A stretch of DNA of 64,000 nucleotides from UBA6770 sp965660875 (GTDB taxonomy: Bacteria > Bacteroidota > Bacteroidia > Flavobacteriales_G > Salibacteraceae). Each line of letters begins with the position of its first letter. Position 1 is the first letter of the stretch. A model generated the notes under the pieces. The model saw nothing but the letters and a program-made list of their open reading frames with translations, was not told where the DNA came from and searched no databases. The stretch spans positions 1-64,000 of the forward strand of contig CBFIBQ010000004.1 in the NCBI GenBank assembly GCA_965660875.1, read 5' to 3'. The position numbers and the translations under genes were made by a program. This document shows positions 45,701 to 53,631 of this stretch, piece by piece.

Positions 45701-47721
45701 CACCAACTGGAGGTGTTTATTCTGGTAACGGAGTTAGCGCAGGTACTTTCGATCCTTCGGTTGCAGGTTCGGGAATAAGTGCATTACAGTATAAGTTTAC
45801 AGCAACAAACTCTTGTTCGGATAGTGTACAATTTAATGTAATCGTTCATGCTAAACCAACAGTCTCATTAGCCAGCACGGGCCCGTTTTGCACTGGTGGA
45901 ATACCCGTTACATTAAACAACGGTACTCCAAGCGGTGGCGTTTATTCTGGGCCGGGTGTTACTTCAGGATCATTTGATCCGTCCACAGCGGGTATTGGAC
46001 TGCATACAGTAAAATACCTTTTTACAAATTCAAATAATTGCACCGACTCGGCTACAACGGCTATTCGCGTGGATAGTGGTGCGGTGGCTACGCTTGCACC
46101 ATTTGGCAGTGTTTGTTCAGACACAACGACTTTTCAGTTGACAGGTGGTTTACCTGCAGGTGGGAGCTACTCAGGTCCTGGTGTTACGGCTGGGTTTTTT
46201 GATGCAAGTTCTGCGGGCGCAGGTACGCACACCATTATTTACACCGCCAGATCCAGCTGCGGTACGAGCAGTGCAACGCAATCTATTCGGGTAGATTCTG
46301 TGCCAAACGTTAAGGTAACGAAGGACGTGAAAAACTGTACGGGAAGATCCTTTCAATTTAACGCAAGTGGTGCAACGGGTTATTCTTGGTTTCCGACAAC
46401 AGGCTTAAGTAATCCTTCTATTTCAAACCCTTTACTATCCATTACAACCAATACTACTTACATTCTTACAGGCTCAAACGGTTCAGGTTGCACAAGTAAG
46501 GATACCATTGAAGTAACCGCCTTTCCAAGGCCTGTAGTTGTTGCGAATAGTGATTTGGAAGTTTGTATCGGGGATACCTTTCAATTAACGGCGAATGGCG
46601 CACTAAATTATGTTTGGGTGCCGGCTATAGGCTTAACAAATGATAGTATCTCTAATCCTAAAGGATCACTTTCTAATAATGCTACTTATATCGTTGTAGG
46701 ATCAGATACAAATGGCTGTCAAGGGCTGGATAGTGTGAAAGTTTCGGTTAAACCGAAATCCGTAGTAAATCAAGCGCCAATCTCAGCATTGTGTGTAAGC
46801 TCTTCGCCGATTATACTAACCGGTGGTACACCAGCAGGTGGAACCTATTCTGGAATTGGTGTAACGGGCGGAAACTTTGACCCGAGTATTTCCGGTTTAG
46901 GTACTTTTATTATTACGTATACTGCCAATGAGCCAGGTAAATGTTTGGGTAGTGATACAGCCAGCATTGAGGTGTTACAATCTCCAAACGTTGTTTGGAA
47001 CCTTCCGAGTTCTATTTGCGAAAACGAAGCGCCATTGACTTTGGTGTCGAACCCTTCTGGAGGCTTTTACAAAGGCACAGGTGTCAGTGGCACAACCTTT
47101 GACCCAAGTGCTGCTGGAGTTGGTTTTTATGAACTAGAGTATAGCGTTACTGCCTCTGGGTGCTTAGCTACTGAGAAGCGTGAAATAGAAGTAGTTCCAG
47201 CTAGTGTAATTGGTTCCATTAAAGGGCTTACCAATGTTGTAAAAAATGGGAAATACAACTATCAAGTGAACCCCGTAAATGGAGCGGGATATACTTGGAT
47301 AATTACTGGTGGCAACATGTTGTCTAACGTAAATAATGTTGCAGCAGTGCAATGGGGTACTGGTAATTCGGGTAAAATAGTTTTGATTCAGACGAATGCC
47401 TTTGGCTGTACCGATACTGCCGAAATGGAAATTGATATCAATGCATTAAGCATTGGGGAGCGTCTTCAATTGGGTGATGGGGTAATTTTGTATCCAAACC
47501 CAGCCGACAAAACTTTTAAACTTCAAATGCTAGCAGGAGATAGAATTGAGGCACTGAGGTTGTATAATAATTCAGGACAAGAAGTGCTTCTTCAATCTGA
47601 TTTTGAATCATCACAACAAACGGTAGAAGTTGCTATTGATGCACTTCCAGCTGGACTTTATTTATTAAATGTGCAAACTGGCGAGCAACAGTTTTCTGCT
47701 ACTCTAATAATAGAACATTAG
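42766..47721 (+). CDS. giant secreted propeller/PKD/Ig-like protein with T9SS sorting domain
   Basis: The ATG at 42766 starts a signal peptide ending LHLAAQ; the precursor is 1651 residues. The N-terminal half (to about base 45120) is a VPS10/sialidase-like beta-propeller with repeated STNGGSTWSN-type BNR boxes. A PKD domain follows (45160-45400). Then come six Ig-like repeats with the pattern GGxYSGxGVxxGxFDPSxAG (near 45430, 45661, 45883, 46110, 46790 and 47010), with two other Ig-like units between the fourth and fifth (46315-46755). The C-terminus is a T9SS sorting domain (LYPNPADKTFKLQML). It is probably a surface adhesin or glycan binder; no hydrolase residues were identified. Confidence 0.88.
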   Translation: MLKKTLTVSLLFLIFTNWTLHLAAQNLEYLEKVGDKWEVNKEKYNHFWNQHPYNNRVFKDKKALKSIPKYDRPDLAFEYEWLITHDPKTGKVPRHVLIPELNKLHNTKYTVQTLAPGGSATNSWTERGPNNVGGRTRAIMFDPHDATNKKVWAGGVGGGLWYNNDITSSTSQWVSVNDFWTNIAISSIAYDPTADTNFYCGTGEGWSNVDAQRGAGIWKSSNSGQSWAQLASTNNSNFRQVQKVLVSTTGRIIAVTNGGIYTSDNDGQSFTRRRSGFHADIEQAANGDLYASEGKIYRSGKIYKSTNDGNSWTDITPSGGSPQRIELACAPSDSNTIYAVASANPSTAGSSDVEWFKKSTNGGTTWSNITIPAYPFNSSQHFTRGQAWYDLILWVHPTDKDVVLAGGIDVHRSTNGGSTWSNISIWSGFSKPNVHADQHNIISRPGSNNAIVVTNDGGVYYSSNAGDKSNSSPTFSNAVSGYNVTQFYSAALHPSVGSNYMLAGAQDNGTQNLNSTGIGSATEVTGGDGGYCFIDQDDPTYQLTSYTRNTWYRSRNSGASFPRIQNSQNTGSFINPADYDDNKNILYSASSTTQLNRISNVTSATVTTGNITISGMSSMATHIRVSPYTTATSTLFVGSGGDVFKVTNADGNSPSSTKITPTTFPAGTISCIEIGASENELLVTFSNYNTNSVWRSTNGGTSWTSVEGNLPNMPVRWALFNPKNRKEVILATELGVYATTDITASPVVWSASNNGLAITRTTMLQYRSADSLIMASTHGRGVFTGRFQTPSAPPTLRPVAKFGADKTTICAGESVTFTDSSTNSPTALVWTFQGGSPLSSNASSPVVTFNTAGSYSVKLRATNANGSDSLTKTAFIQVTAAPNATLSPFGALCSNSPIDTLRGGSPAGGNYFINNALASIVNPSSLGAGSYTIKYRVSNGSCADSANQTLVINATPNVSTSSIAAVCENSPAITLSNGSPTGGVYSGNGVSAGTFDPSVAGSGISALQYKFTATNSCSDSVQFNVIVHAKPTVSLASTGPFCTGGIPVTLNNGTPSGGVYSGPGVTSGSFDPSTAGIGLHTVKYLFTNSNNCTDSATTAIRVDSGAVATLAPFGSVCSDTTTFQLTGGLPAGGSYSGPGVTAGFFDASSAGAGTHTIIYTARSSCGTSSATQSIRVDSVPNVKVTKDVKNCTGRSFQFNASGATGYSWFPTTGLSNPSISNPLLSITTNTTYILTGSNGSGCTSKDTIEVTAFPRPVVVANSDLEVCIGDTFQLTANGALNYVWVPAIGLTNDSISNPKGSLSNNATYIVVGSDTNGCQGLDSVKVSVKPKSVVNQAPISALCVSSSPIILTGGTPAGGTYSGIGVTGGNFDPSISGLGTFIITYTANEPGKCLGSDTASIEVLQSPNVVWNLPSSICENEAPLTLVSNPSGGFYKGTGVSGTTFDPSAAGVGFYELEYSVTASGCLATEKREIEVVPASVIGSIKGLTNVVKNGKYNYQVNPVNGAGYTWIITGGNMLSNVNNVAAVQWGTGNSGKIVLIQTNAFGCTDTAEMEIDINALSIGERLQLGDGVILYPNPADKTFKLQMLAGDRIEALRLYNNSGQEVLLQSDFESSQQTVEVAIDALPAGLYLLNVQTGEQQFSATLIIEH

Positions 47722-47728
47722 TAAAGCG

Positions 47729-48517
47729 CTATAAAGACCCCGTTCTTCCTCCGTCTACAGGAACGTTAATTCCATTGATATAGGATGCTGCAGGACTGGA
47801 TAGAAAAGCAATGGCATTGGCAACTTCTTCTGGCTCCGCAACGCGTTTCATTGGTACTTGGTTTTTCATAGTTTCAAGCACTTGACTTTCAGAGTTACCC
47901 GTTTTCTTGGCTTTATTTTCAATAATAGACGATAGCCGAACGGTATTCGTAGCGCCTGGTAAAACATTATTTACTGTAATATTGAATTGTCCCAGTTCAT
48001 TTGCCAAGGTCTTTGACCAATTGGCCACAGCCCCACGCACCGTATTAGAAACACCCAGTCCGTTTAAGGGAATTTTTACCGAAGTAGAAATTACATTGAC
48101 AATACGTCCATAGCCCAAGGTTTTCATGCCTGGAGTTAGCGCTTGTGCCAATACTTGGTTGCAAATTAGATGCTGATTAAAAGCAATTCGAAACTCGTCA
48201 ATATCCGCAGAAATGGCCTGGCCACCAGCGGGTCCTCCAGAATTATTTACCAGAATATTGAATGCATTTCCTTTTTCAAGGTAGGCGTCAATAACCGCTT
48301 TCAGTTTATCTGGAAAATTAAAGTCAGCCACCAAGTAATCGTGCGATTGACTTTCGTTGGTTGAGAGGGTTTTAACTGCTTCTTTCAGTTTTTCTTCGTT
48401 TCTTGCAATTAAGGTTACTCTAGCACCTAGCGCAGATAGTTCTTGCGCTGTAGCCAAACCAATACCCTGTGTGCTTCCGCAAACAAGAGCCGACTTTCCG
48501 GTAAGGTCTAAATTCAT
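47729..48517 (-). CDS. SDR-family oxidoreductase lacking the usual Tyr/Lys pair
   Basis: This 262-residue classical SDR has the cofactor loop GSTQGIGLAT and NNSGGPAGG, the catalytic-side Ser in VISTSVK, and the C-terminal VDGGRTGSL. Where YxxxK is expected the sequence reads SNTVR, so both catalytic Tyr and Lys are replaced. Other members of this subfamily show the same change, so the protein may use another mechanism or only bind its ligand. It starts 2 bp after the M43 protease gene. Confidence 0.85.
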   Translation of the reverse strand: MNLDLTGKSALVCGSTQGIGLATAQELSALGARVTLIARNEEKLKEAVKTLSTNESQSHDYLVADFNFPDKLKAVIDAYLEKGNAFNILVNNSGGPAGGQAISADIDEFRIAFNQHLICNQVLAQALTPGMKTLGYGRIVNVISTSVKIPLNGLGVSNTVRGAVANWSKTLANELGQFNITVNNVLPGATNTVRLSSIIENKAKKTGNSESQVLETMKNQVPMKRVAEPEEVANAIAFLSSPAASYINGINVPVDGGRTGSL

Positions 48518-48519
48518 AT

Positions 48520-50943
48520 TTATTGTATTAAAATCTTTTGCGTAGCTGAGGTGCCATTGGCAAATACAGAAACCATATAAAATCCTGCAGGCAGGCTGCT
48601 TACATCAACCGAATGAATACCTGCAGTATGCTCTACTTCCTTATTCAGTACCTCAACTCCAACAAGGTTTACAATGCTTATTTTAGCAGTGGTCTGTACG
48701 TTGGAAATGTGGATATTGATTAACTCGTCAGTTGGATTAGGAAACATAATTACTTGTACTTCCTCTTGTGTGGCCGACTCCACGCTGTTAATGAACTCTG
48801 CACCATCTAAAAACTCATGTCCAACTCCCGAAGCGCTCGTTGTAAAAGACCAGGTATCGCTCCAATCACTTTGGGTTGAACCAAACTTTGTTCGTACCCT
48901 CCAATAGTAAGTTGTGTTTTGCGCTAAAGTTTCTGCTTTCGAACGCGTATCGTTACCGTTAGGATCTATATCGATATATAGGTTAATGGTTGATTTTACG
49001 ATGTTACTAAAGTTTGCGTCTGTACTCAATTGAACCTCGTAATTGTCCACGTATGGTACCGATTTCCAATCCAAGTAAATATCCGTAGAAACACTGTCCA
49101 TTCCATTTCTTGGGAATTCTAACACGGGCTCTTGCAGAAAAGTACCGAAAATATTGAGGTTGTCGATGTATACGTTATTCCCATTATCGTTTTCTACTTC
49201 AAATTTTACCAATAGGTTTTCTACTTTATCTTTTGCACTAAAATTGCTGATATTTTGAACGAACCAATCGCCTTTACTATTCGGCAGATAACTACTAGTA
49301 GATGACTTTCCATTAGATAAGATCTCTAAATTGGTGGCTAGTTTTGTTACCCATGTTTCGCCACAGTCAGTACTTACGTACACTTTAAACAAACCGTCAG
49401 GTCCATTTGGGTCACGCTCCGCAGTAGCTACTTCAAATGACAATACTGGGTTTTCAATATTGCTCATATCGATAGCTGGACTCACAACTCCTTCCACCAT
49501 TCCTTTTAGGTTGTTGTAGTTCCTTAAACCCAAGTAGTGTGAACCCGAAGCGGCAACTCCACCCTGTTCAATTTTCCAGAAAACGTTGTCGTTGTCCTCA
49601 TTTTCTGGTATCCATAGATTTGGTTTGCTTTCCGCGCTGCTTTCAAAATCTTCTTCAATTGGCAAGAAACTACCAACTGTTCGATTCACCTGAACATAGT
49701 TGGCAAATGTTTTACTTTTTGAACTTACCCCGTTAGACACGGTTAACTTAACACCGTATGTACCTGGAAAGCTGTAATTCACTACAGGGTTTTTAGCTGA
49801 TGATGTTTTTGGAGTACCTCCTTCAAATTCCCAAGACCATGACTCTGCACCATAAATAGATGCATCAGAAAATTCAACACTAGAACCCGCACAAATGACG
49901 CGTTTATTGCTCCTAAAGTCGGCAAAAGATAAATCGGACACCCCAGCTTTATCGTTGTTGGCTTTTGATACCAAGTCGTTTCTGTCCGCTACCCAAGTAT
50001 TCACCGCTGCTCTCATTCTAGACACTTGTCCTTTGGTAAACATAGTTGAGCAATACGAATAATCCATAAAATTTTGAACGTTGTCTAAAGAACCACAAGA
50101 TGAACCATTTATATTACAACTTCTCCAACCCACTGTATTTGGCGTATCAAAAACCCCGTCGTCATCACTGCAATTTGAAGCCAATCCCGGATTATTTGTG
50201 CCACCCCAGGGGTGAGGTAAGTTGAGCCAATGACCTACTTCGTGAGTGAGTGCTCTACTTCTTCTTGCATTTCCGGTTCTTACACTGGAGAAATAGGTAT
50301 AAAGCAATATAATGCCATCTCGGTTAGGCATTCTGTGCGCTCCAGAAGGAAGGAAGGTATAACCAGCAGCGCCACTTCCTATCGATTTTACAATCCAAAT
50401 ATTCATGTAGGTGTCTCTGGGCCATGGGTTTAATTTTGACCCTTCACCCGCATTGTTCGTCAAGGAGGTTCTTATTCTGTCAATTCCGTTAGTCGCATTT
50501 CCATTCGGGTCTTTTCGAGCTAATCTAAATTCGATTCTAGAATCGCCCATTAAGTTTTGAAAGGCAGGAACGGTACTACTCTGATCTTCATTTTCTAGTT
50601 TAAAATCCTCGTTCAGGATTCTCATGGCGTCGAATACTTCCTTGTTGGTGATGTTTTCGTCACCGTCTTCGTGCAAAATATGAAATACTACTGGTATAAT
50701 GTAATCGTAATCCGCTGCACGAGAAGCATTATTTTTTTCGTGCTTGATAAACTCGGCTGTAAATTTTTCTAGATGATTTTCTGCCTTTGTAATGTCTTCA
50801 GCAAACTCAGGGTAGGCTTTCTTCAAGTTTTCATTCAACATAAAGTCGGGCTCACTAAATTCGTGATCGTGATGCTGCGCAAAGACGTTAGAAAAGGGCA
50901 ATGATCCGATAATAAGCGCTATAATGAACTGTGTATATTTCAT
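48520..50943 (-). CDS. pappalysin-like M43 metalloprotease with T9SS sorting domain
   Basis: The 807-residue precursor has a signal peptide (ending SNVFAQ), a propeptide, and an M43 catalytic domain. The zinc motif is His234, Glu235, His238, His244 (HEVGHWLNLPH) and the Met-turn is NFMDYSYC. A PKD domain (about 345-420), a jelly-roll MAM-like region (about 430-590), a fibronectin-like domain (about 600-700) and a T9SS sorting domain (MFPNPTDELINIHI ... KILIQ) follow. It is secreted to the surface or medium. Confidence 0.92.
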   Translation of the reverse strand: MKYTQFIIALIIGSLPFSNVFAQHHDHEFSEPDFMLNENLKKAYPEFAEDITKAENHLEKFTAEFIKHEKNNASRAADYDYIIPVVFHILHEDGDENITNKEVFDAMRILNEDFKLENEDQSSTVPAFQNLMGDSRIEFRLARKDPNGNATNGIDRIRTSLTNNAGEGSKLNPWPRDTYMNIWIVKSIGSGAAGYTFLPSGAHRMPNRDGIILLYTYFSSVRTGNARRSRALTHEVGHWLNLPHPWGGTNNPGLASNCSDDDGVFDTPNTVGWRSCNINGSSCGSLDNVQNFMDYSYCSTMFTKGQVSRMRAAVNTWVADRNDLVSKANNDKAGVSDLSFADFRSNKRVICAGSSVEFSDASIYGAESWSWEFEGGTPKTSSAKNPVVNYSFPGTYGVKLTVSNGVSSKSKTFANYVQVNRTVGSFLPIEEDFESSAESKPNLWIPENEDNDNVFWKIEQGGVAASGSHYLGLRNYNNLKGMVEGVVSPAIDMSNIENPVLSFEVATAERDPNGPDGLFKVYVSTDCGETWVTKLATNLEILSNGKSSTSSYLPNSKGDWFVQNISNFSAKDKVENLLVKFEVENDNGNNVYIDNLNIFGTFLQEPVLEFPRNGMDSVSTDIYLDWKSVPYVDNYEVQLSTDANFSNIVKSTINLYIDIDPNGNDTRSKAETLAQNTTYYWRVRTKFGSTQSDWSDTWSFTTSASGVGHEFLDGAEFINSVESATQEEVQVIMFPNPTDELINIHISNVQTTAKISIVNLVGVEVLNKEVEHTAGIHSVDVSSLPAGFYMVSVFANGTSATQKILIQ

Positions 50944-50968
50944 ATTTTTTGTGTGATATTTGAAGCGG

Positions 50969-50976
50969 CAAAAGTA
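50969..50976 (-). promoter_or_regulatory. -7 promoter box of the M43 protease gene
   Basis: Exact TAnnTTTG match (TACTTTTG), 26 bp upstream of the ATG. Confidence 0.5.
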
Positions 50977-51074
50977 CTACTTTCATTAACATAACATTTT
51001 GAAGTGCAAAACGGTTTGTTGTACTATCAATAAATGTCAAATTATTTACTTTTATTAGCTTAAAATGCAAAACT

Positions 51075-51599
51075 ATGAGAGCACCGTTTAATTTAAAACA
51101 GTGGATTGAAGACAACAGAGATATTTTAAAACCTCCAGTTGGAAACAAGAACTTATACAAAGAAGCGGGCGACTACATTGTAATGATAGTCGGTGGTCCG
51201 AATGCTAGAAAGGATTATCACTATAACGAAACGGAGGAGTTATTCTATCAACTGGAGGGCGATATTAATGTTCGCGTGCAAGAAAACGGAAAAGCTGTTG
51301 ATGTATCAATAAAAGAAGGTGAGATGTTTTTACTCCCCGGAAAAGTGCCACATTCACCTATGCGATCGGCCAATTCTGTAGGCTTGGTTATTGAACGCGT
51401 TCGCAAGGGTACCGATATGCAAGATGGCTTGCTTTGGTTTTGCGATAACTGCAACAACAAGCTGCACGAGACCTATTTTCCGCTCACCAATATCGAAAAA
51501 GATTTTCTACCACGATTCCGAGAGTTTTACGCCTCAGAAGAAATGCGCACTTGTGATAATTGTGGCACAGTAATGGAAACCGACGAACGCTTTGTTTAA
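51075..51599 (+). CDS. 3-hydroxyanthranilate 3,4-dioxygenase
   Basis: The 174-residue cupin converts 3-hydroxyanthranilate to the precursor of quinolinate in tryptophan breakdown or NAD synthesis. The Fe(II) ligands are His49, Glu55 and His93 (DYHYNETEELFYQ, VPHSP), at the spacing of bacterial homologues. The C-terminal rubredoxin-like iron site has two CxxC pairs (Cys123/126 and Cys160/163). No other kynurenine-pathway gene is in the window. Confidence 0.95.
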   Translation: MRAPFNLKQWIEDNRDILKPPVGNKNLYKEAGDYIVMIVGGPNARKDYHYNETEELFYQLEGDINVRVQENGKAVDVSIKEGEMFLLPGKVPHSPMRSANSVGLVIERVRKGTDMQDGLLWFCDNCNNKLHETYFPLTNIEKDFLPRFREFYASEEMRTCDNCGTVMETDERFV

Positions 51600-51707
51600 T
51601 GATAAGCATAAAGTTTAAAAATTAGCGAGCCTGCTTCCTCTGAGCGTTTAAGTAACACTAGCACTCTTTACTAAACATTTTGTTTTGGCACTTGTTCGTT
51701 TAGCGTA

Positions 51708-52523
51708 ATGGATAAGGATGAATTTTACCAAGAGCAATTGGACTCACAGCGCGGAATGTTGGCTAGTGCCATAGAGGAGCTGGTTTTAAAAAACACCACA
51801 CTCAACCAAACATTAGACTTGCTGAACAAGCGAAATCAGGAATTGGAAAAGATAGCCTATCGAACCTTTCACGATATGAAAGAACCAATGGTGAATCTTA
51901 GTGGTTTATTGGAATTGGTAAAACTAGAAACTCAGAATGAATCGGTCGATAATCTGCTTAAACAAGCGCATTCCATGATTATGCGCTTGGATAATTTTGG
52001 GATTTCCTTAACCGACTACACCAAAGTTATTCAAGACGATTTTAAAGCAGAGTGCATTGATTTTGATGAACTCTCAAATGAGTTATTTCACTCTTTCACT
52101 TCATTCAATGGCTACGAAAAGACCAACGTGGACATTGACATTTCTGAAATAACCGAACCTGTATTCTACGATTTAAACCGCTTGTATGTGTTAATTAAAA
52201 ATCTGGTTTCAAATAGCGTGCAATATCGCGATGTAGATAAACCAAACGACTATTGCTCCGTTACCCTCAAGTCTAAAAAGGGACACTTAAGGGTTGAGGT
52301 TCGTGACAACGGAATGGGTATAGAAAGGAGTTTGTTGCCTCATATTTTTGATATGTTTTATAGGGCTAATAACTCAGGTTCTGGGCCTGGGATGGGACTA
52401 TATATTGTGAATTCTATCGTTCAGGAATCTGAAGGTAAAATTGACATCACTAGTGATGAGGGTATTGGAACTACTGTGTGCATTGACTTACCTTTTCATT
52501 CAAAGCCTCCTCAACAGAGTTAG
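51708..52523 (+). CDS. soluble sensor histidine kinase
   Basis: The 271-residue protein has no membrane segment and no sensory domain beyond an N-terminal coiled coil (about 12-50). The H-box is FHDMKEPMVNLSG (His55) and the HATPase boxes are NLVSNSVQYRD (N), VRDNGMGIE (G1) and GPGMGLYIV (G2). It resembles the phytochrome/bacteriophytochrome-type kinase tails common in Bacteroidota. No response regulator is adjacent. The last 53 bp overlap the convergent gene. Confidence 0.9.
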   Translation: MDKDEFYQEQLDSQRGMLASAIEELVLKNTTLNQTLDLLNKRNQELEKIAYRTFHDMKEPMVNLSGLLELVKLETQNESVDNLLKQAHSMIMRLDNFGISLTDYTKVIQDDFKAECIDFDELSNELFHSFTSFNGYEKTNVDIDISEITEPVFYDLNRLYVLIKNLVSNSVQYRDVDKPNDYCSVTLKSKKGHLRVEVRDNGMGIERSLLPHIFDMFYRANNSGSGPGMGLYIVNSIVQESEGKIDITSDEGIGTTVCIDLPFHSKPPQQS

Positions 52524-52896
52524 CGTAATTGATGTCCATAAGATTGAACTTGGCGTTTGGATGGCTTTTGTAGATTTTTTCACGACCTAGTTTTACGCAT
52601 TCTCTAAAAACAGCATCTTTAGGTAGAATTTTTCTGTGTACGCACAAACCTTTATCGAACATACGTTCTTTCCATTCAACAAAATACCACTCCATCGAAG
52701 GTTGGTGAAACACCTTCAATTCCCTTTTATCGAAAATTAGCTTGGTGATTTTAAGCTCTTCGGTAAGTTGTTCAACTGTCAAAAAGATTTTTTTAAAGTC
52801 TTCTATGGGTATGTAATTGTTGGTGGCGGTAACTATGCAGGCGTTACCTATTGTTTCAATTCTGCTGAAATCGTTATTAAAGTGTTCTTTTTTCAT
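52471..52896 (-). CDS. SpoIIAA/STAS-like protein of unknown function
   Basis: This soluble 141-residue alpha/beta protein resembles the SpoIIAA-like (STAS) proteins of Bacteroidota: an early strand pair (NACIVTATNNYIPIEDFKK) and the stretch EELKITKLIFDKRELKVFHQPSMEW, quoted only in part. Its 3' end runs 53 bp into the convergent histidine kinase gene, so the two messages overlap in antisense. A link to that kinase is possible but unproven. Confidence 0.65.
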   Translation of the reverse strand: MKKEHFNNDFSRIETIGNACIVTATNNYIPIEDFKKIFLTVEQLTEELKITKLIFDKRELKVFHQPSMEWYFVEWKERMFDKGLCVHRKILPKDAVFRECVKLGREKIYKSHPNAKFNLMDINYANSVEEALNEKVSQCTQ

Positions 52897-52974
52897 ATCA
52901 TAAACTTAACAAAAAGAAACCCGTTTAGTTCAAGCCCGATTGGGATGTTTTGCCTCAAAACCTACTCGGAGTGC

Positions 52975-53397
52975 CTACTCGTCGCCACGCACTTTTCCTC
53001 TCAGATTTTTCTTTTCAGCGTTTATTTTCTTTCCTTTCAATCGCTTAAGCTTTGCAGCTTTTGAGGGTTTTGTTGGTTTTCTTTTTTTGGGTTTTTCAAA
53101 AGCTTTTTCAAGCAGTTTATTCAGTTTTTTAATTGCGAGTTCTTTATTGCGGTGTTGTGAGCGTTTTTCCTCACACGAAACGAGCAATTCACCTTCGCTC
53201 GTTAATTGCTTTTCGTACTTCTTTTGTAAGGTTTGTTTTTCTTCATCAGTCAAAAATTCAGATGTAAGCACATTAAATCGGACCTGCACTTTAGTTTCCA
53301 CCTTGTTTGCATGCTGACCGCCTGGCCCACTGCTGCGAGCAGTGGTGAATTGATACTCGCAGAGGAGTAATTCGGTATTTAGTTTTTTGTTGGGCAT
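52975..53397 (-). CDS. arfB: alternative ribosome-rescue factor ArfB (YaeJ)
   Basis: This 140-residue peptidyl-tRNA hydrolase frees ribosomes stalled without a stop codon. The GGQ motif is at 26-28 (SSGPGGQHANKVETKV), and the tail is Lys/Arg-rich (KKRKPTKPSKAAKLKRLKGK), which enters the empty mRNA channel. At 140 residues it is too short to be a full release factor. It is the last core gene before the defence island. Confidence 0.94.
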   Translation of the reverse strand: MPNKKLNTELLLCEYQFTTARSSGPGGQHANKVETKVQVRFNVLTSEFLTDEEKQTLQKKYEKQLTSEGELLVSCEEKRSQHRNKELAIKKLNKLLEKAFEKPKKRKPTKPSKAAKLKRLKGKKINAEKKNLRGKVRGDE

Positions 53398-53425
53398 GTT
53401 AGAAAGGTATACAAAGTTGGAATGA

Positions 53426-53602
53426 TTAAGGTTTGTGCAATTGAAACTAGTGTCAATATTTAATTTAAAGGGGGTGTTAGAAAACTATTCTGCTCATTCA
53501 CTTCACCAATTTGAAGGACAAGAAATCAAGTTACCTGAGAATGGCAAGTATTATCCAAGTTTGGAAAACTTGAGCGAGCATAGGGTTAGGTTTGGGCTTT
53601 GA
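53426..53602 (+). pseudogene. gene remnant at the island edge
   Basis: An open frame without ATG ends at 53602. It encodes about 58 residues with protein-like composition (VLENYSAHSLHQFEGQEIKL, then GKYYPSLENLSEHRVRFGL). It could be the C-terminal scrap of a gene removed when the island arrived, or a frame open by chance. I do not recognise the family. The rest of the 53398-53631 gap holds nothing clear. Confidence 0.3.
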
Positions 53603-53631
53603 ATACCACTTCCCATGTATCAAAGAGCGTG

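Noticed and set aside
44499..46356. Minus-strand frames inside the large T9SS gene
   Set aside because: They mirror the repeat-rich coding strand, lack promoters and family features, and are shadows.
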